This document shows, one piece after another, positions 63,713 through 64,000 of a stretch of DNA of 64,000 nt; the stretch's first letter is position 1; each line of letters opens with the position of its first letter. The position numbers and the translations under genes are program-made. The notes under the pieces are model-generated. The model saw nothing but the letters and a program-made list of their open reading frames with translations. It searched no databases and had not been told where the DNA came from. The stretch is from assembly GCF_014646755.1 (NCBI RefSeq), contig NZ_BMNW01000015.1:1-64000 (forward strand), given 5' to 3'. Source of the DNA: Pseudomonas asuensis. Lineage in GTDB: Bacteria; Pseudomonadota; Gammaproteobacteria; Pseudomonadales; Pseudomonadaceae.

Positions 63713-64000
63713 TACCCGACCTCCGATGTGCGTACATGGACTGCCCAATGTGGCGGTGCCCCCGATGCCTGCTCGTGGGCTCCCTCAATCTCTAGCGTGC
63801 CGAGTATATAGCTGCCTGCAAGGCGGTGGTGAATGTATCGCTTTGTATCTCAACCCGTCTCTGACACGTAACGAATTCAATAGCGGTTTTCTCGACACAG
63901 TAGCGATACGTCACGGGCATTTAATGGATTTCATTGAGGCAACACGATCCGCCTCGATTACGGCACGACACCTATCCATTGAATGAGAGGAAACGACCAT
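63713..64000. other. Upstream gap ending in a probable start codon of the next gene
   Basis: No gene supported here. The last bases read GAGAGGAAACGACCAT: a strong ribosome binding site followed by AT at 63999-64000, so a rightward gene probably starts (ATG) at the window edge, divergent from the response regulator. An 86-codon plus-strand frame (63726-63986) has no recognised motif. Confidence 0.4.

Noticed and set aside
1-64000. TAG used as a sense codon throughout the genome
   Set aside because: Clearly intact genes end in TAG at the expected family length (MocR regulator, lysO, deacetylase), so TAG is a normal stop; individual suppression remains only a minor possibility.
1-64000. CRISPR arrays, tRNA or rRNA genes
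   Set aside because: No regularly spaced repeats were seen and no T-loop/acceptor pattern or rRNA-like sequence was recognised by eye; a tRNA search program would be decisive.

Overview
The window reads as chromosome from a gammaproteobacterium. Supporting genes are DNA polymerase II (polB), an HU protein, peptidase T, a LysO-type lysine exporter, a PotABCD-like ABC transporter and many LysR/GntR regulators. Codon use and gene mix suggest an Oceanospirillales/Halomonadaceae-like organism, but that is a guess. Many genes are broken by frameshifts, in-frame stops or truncation, so much of the window is accessory and decaying.

Layout: 1-103 is the end of an IS481-type element. 0.5-11.3 kb is ordinary accessory metabolism: EamA and MFS exporters divergent from a MocR regulator, RidA/LysR/SDR, LysR/LysO, a Fic remnant, a lipoprotein and a propeller-like protein. 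11.5-19.9 kb holds HU, then a decayed secondary-metabolism-like stretch. It contains a P450 with a broken ABM-monooxygenase partner and an ArsR regulator, flanked by two copies of an unrecognised acidic protein, then a glycosyltransferase and a frameshifted HMG-CoA reductase. 20.3-21.0 kb is a VapBC module.

21.8-37.1 kb is the most striking unit, two divergent gene runs around 30.3-30.5 kb. Leftward: split transketolase (two genes), a glutamate-semialdehyde-aminomutase-like aminotransferase, an acetylpolyamine-amidohydrolase-like deacetylase, an SDR, an MFS transporter (frameshifted at a homopolymer), a GntR/FCD regulator and peptidase T. Rightward: an omega-aminotransferase, a complete four-component polyamine-type ABC importer and a second SDR. 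A shared ATCTTATAAGAT-like palindrome lies in the divergent promoter twice and before the GntR gene. I infer an inducible uptake and catabolic route for an N-acetylated or amino-polyol-like compound; the substrate is unknown.

37.1-46.9 kb is a mobile-element graveyard: a broken P4-type integrase fused to a third copy of the acidic protein, Tn3 and IS5 transposase fragments, a 38-bp palindrome, a Phd/PIN toxin-antitoxin module with a clear operator, an intact P4-type integrase and a chemoreceptor gene with two in-frame amber codons. 47.5-64 kb returns to mostly intact genes: a GNAT enzyme, an aspartic-protease-like protein coupled to a Sel1-repeat protein, an ABC-2-like exporter pair, polB, a LysR/CMD/SnoaL-hydrolase group, and a two-component system beside a ferric-reductase-like protein and a secreted alpha/beta hydrolase. 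I recognised no tRNA, rRNA or CRISPR array.
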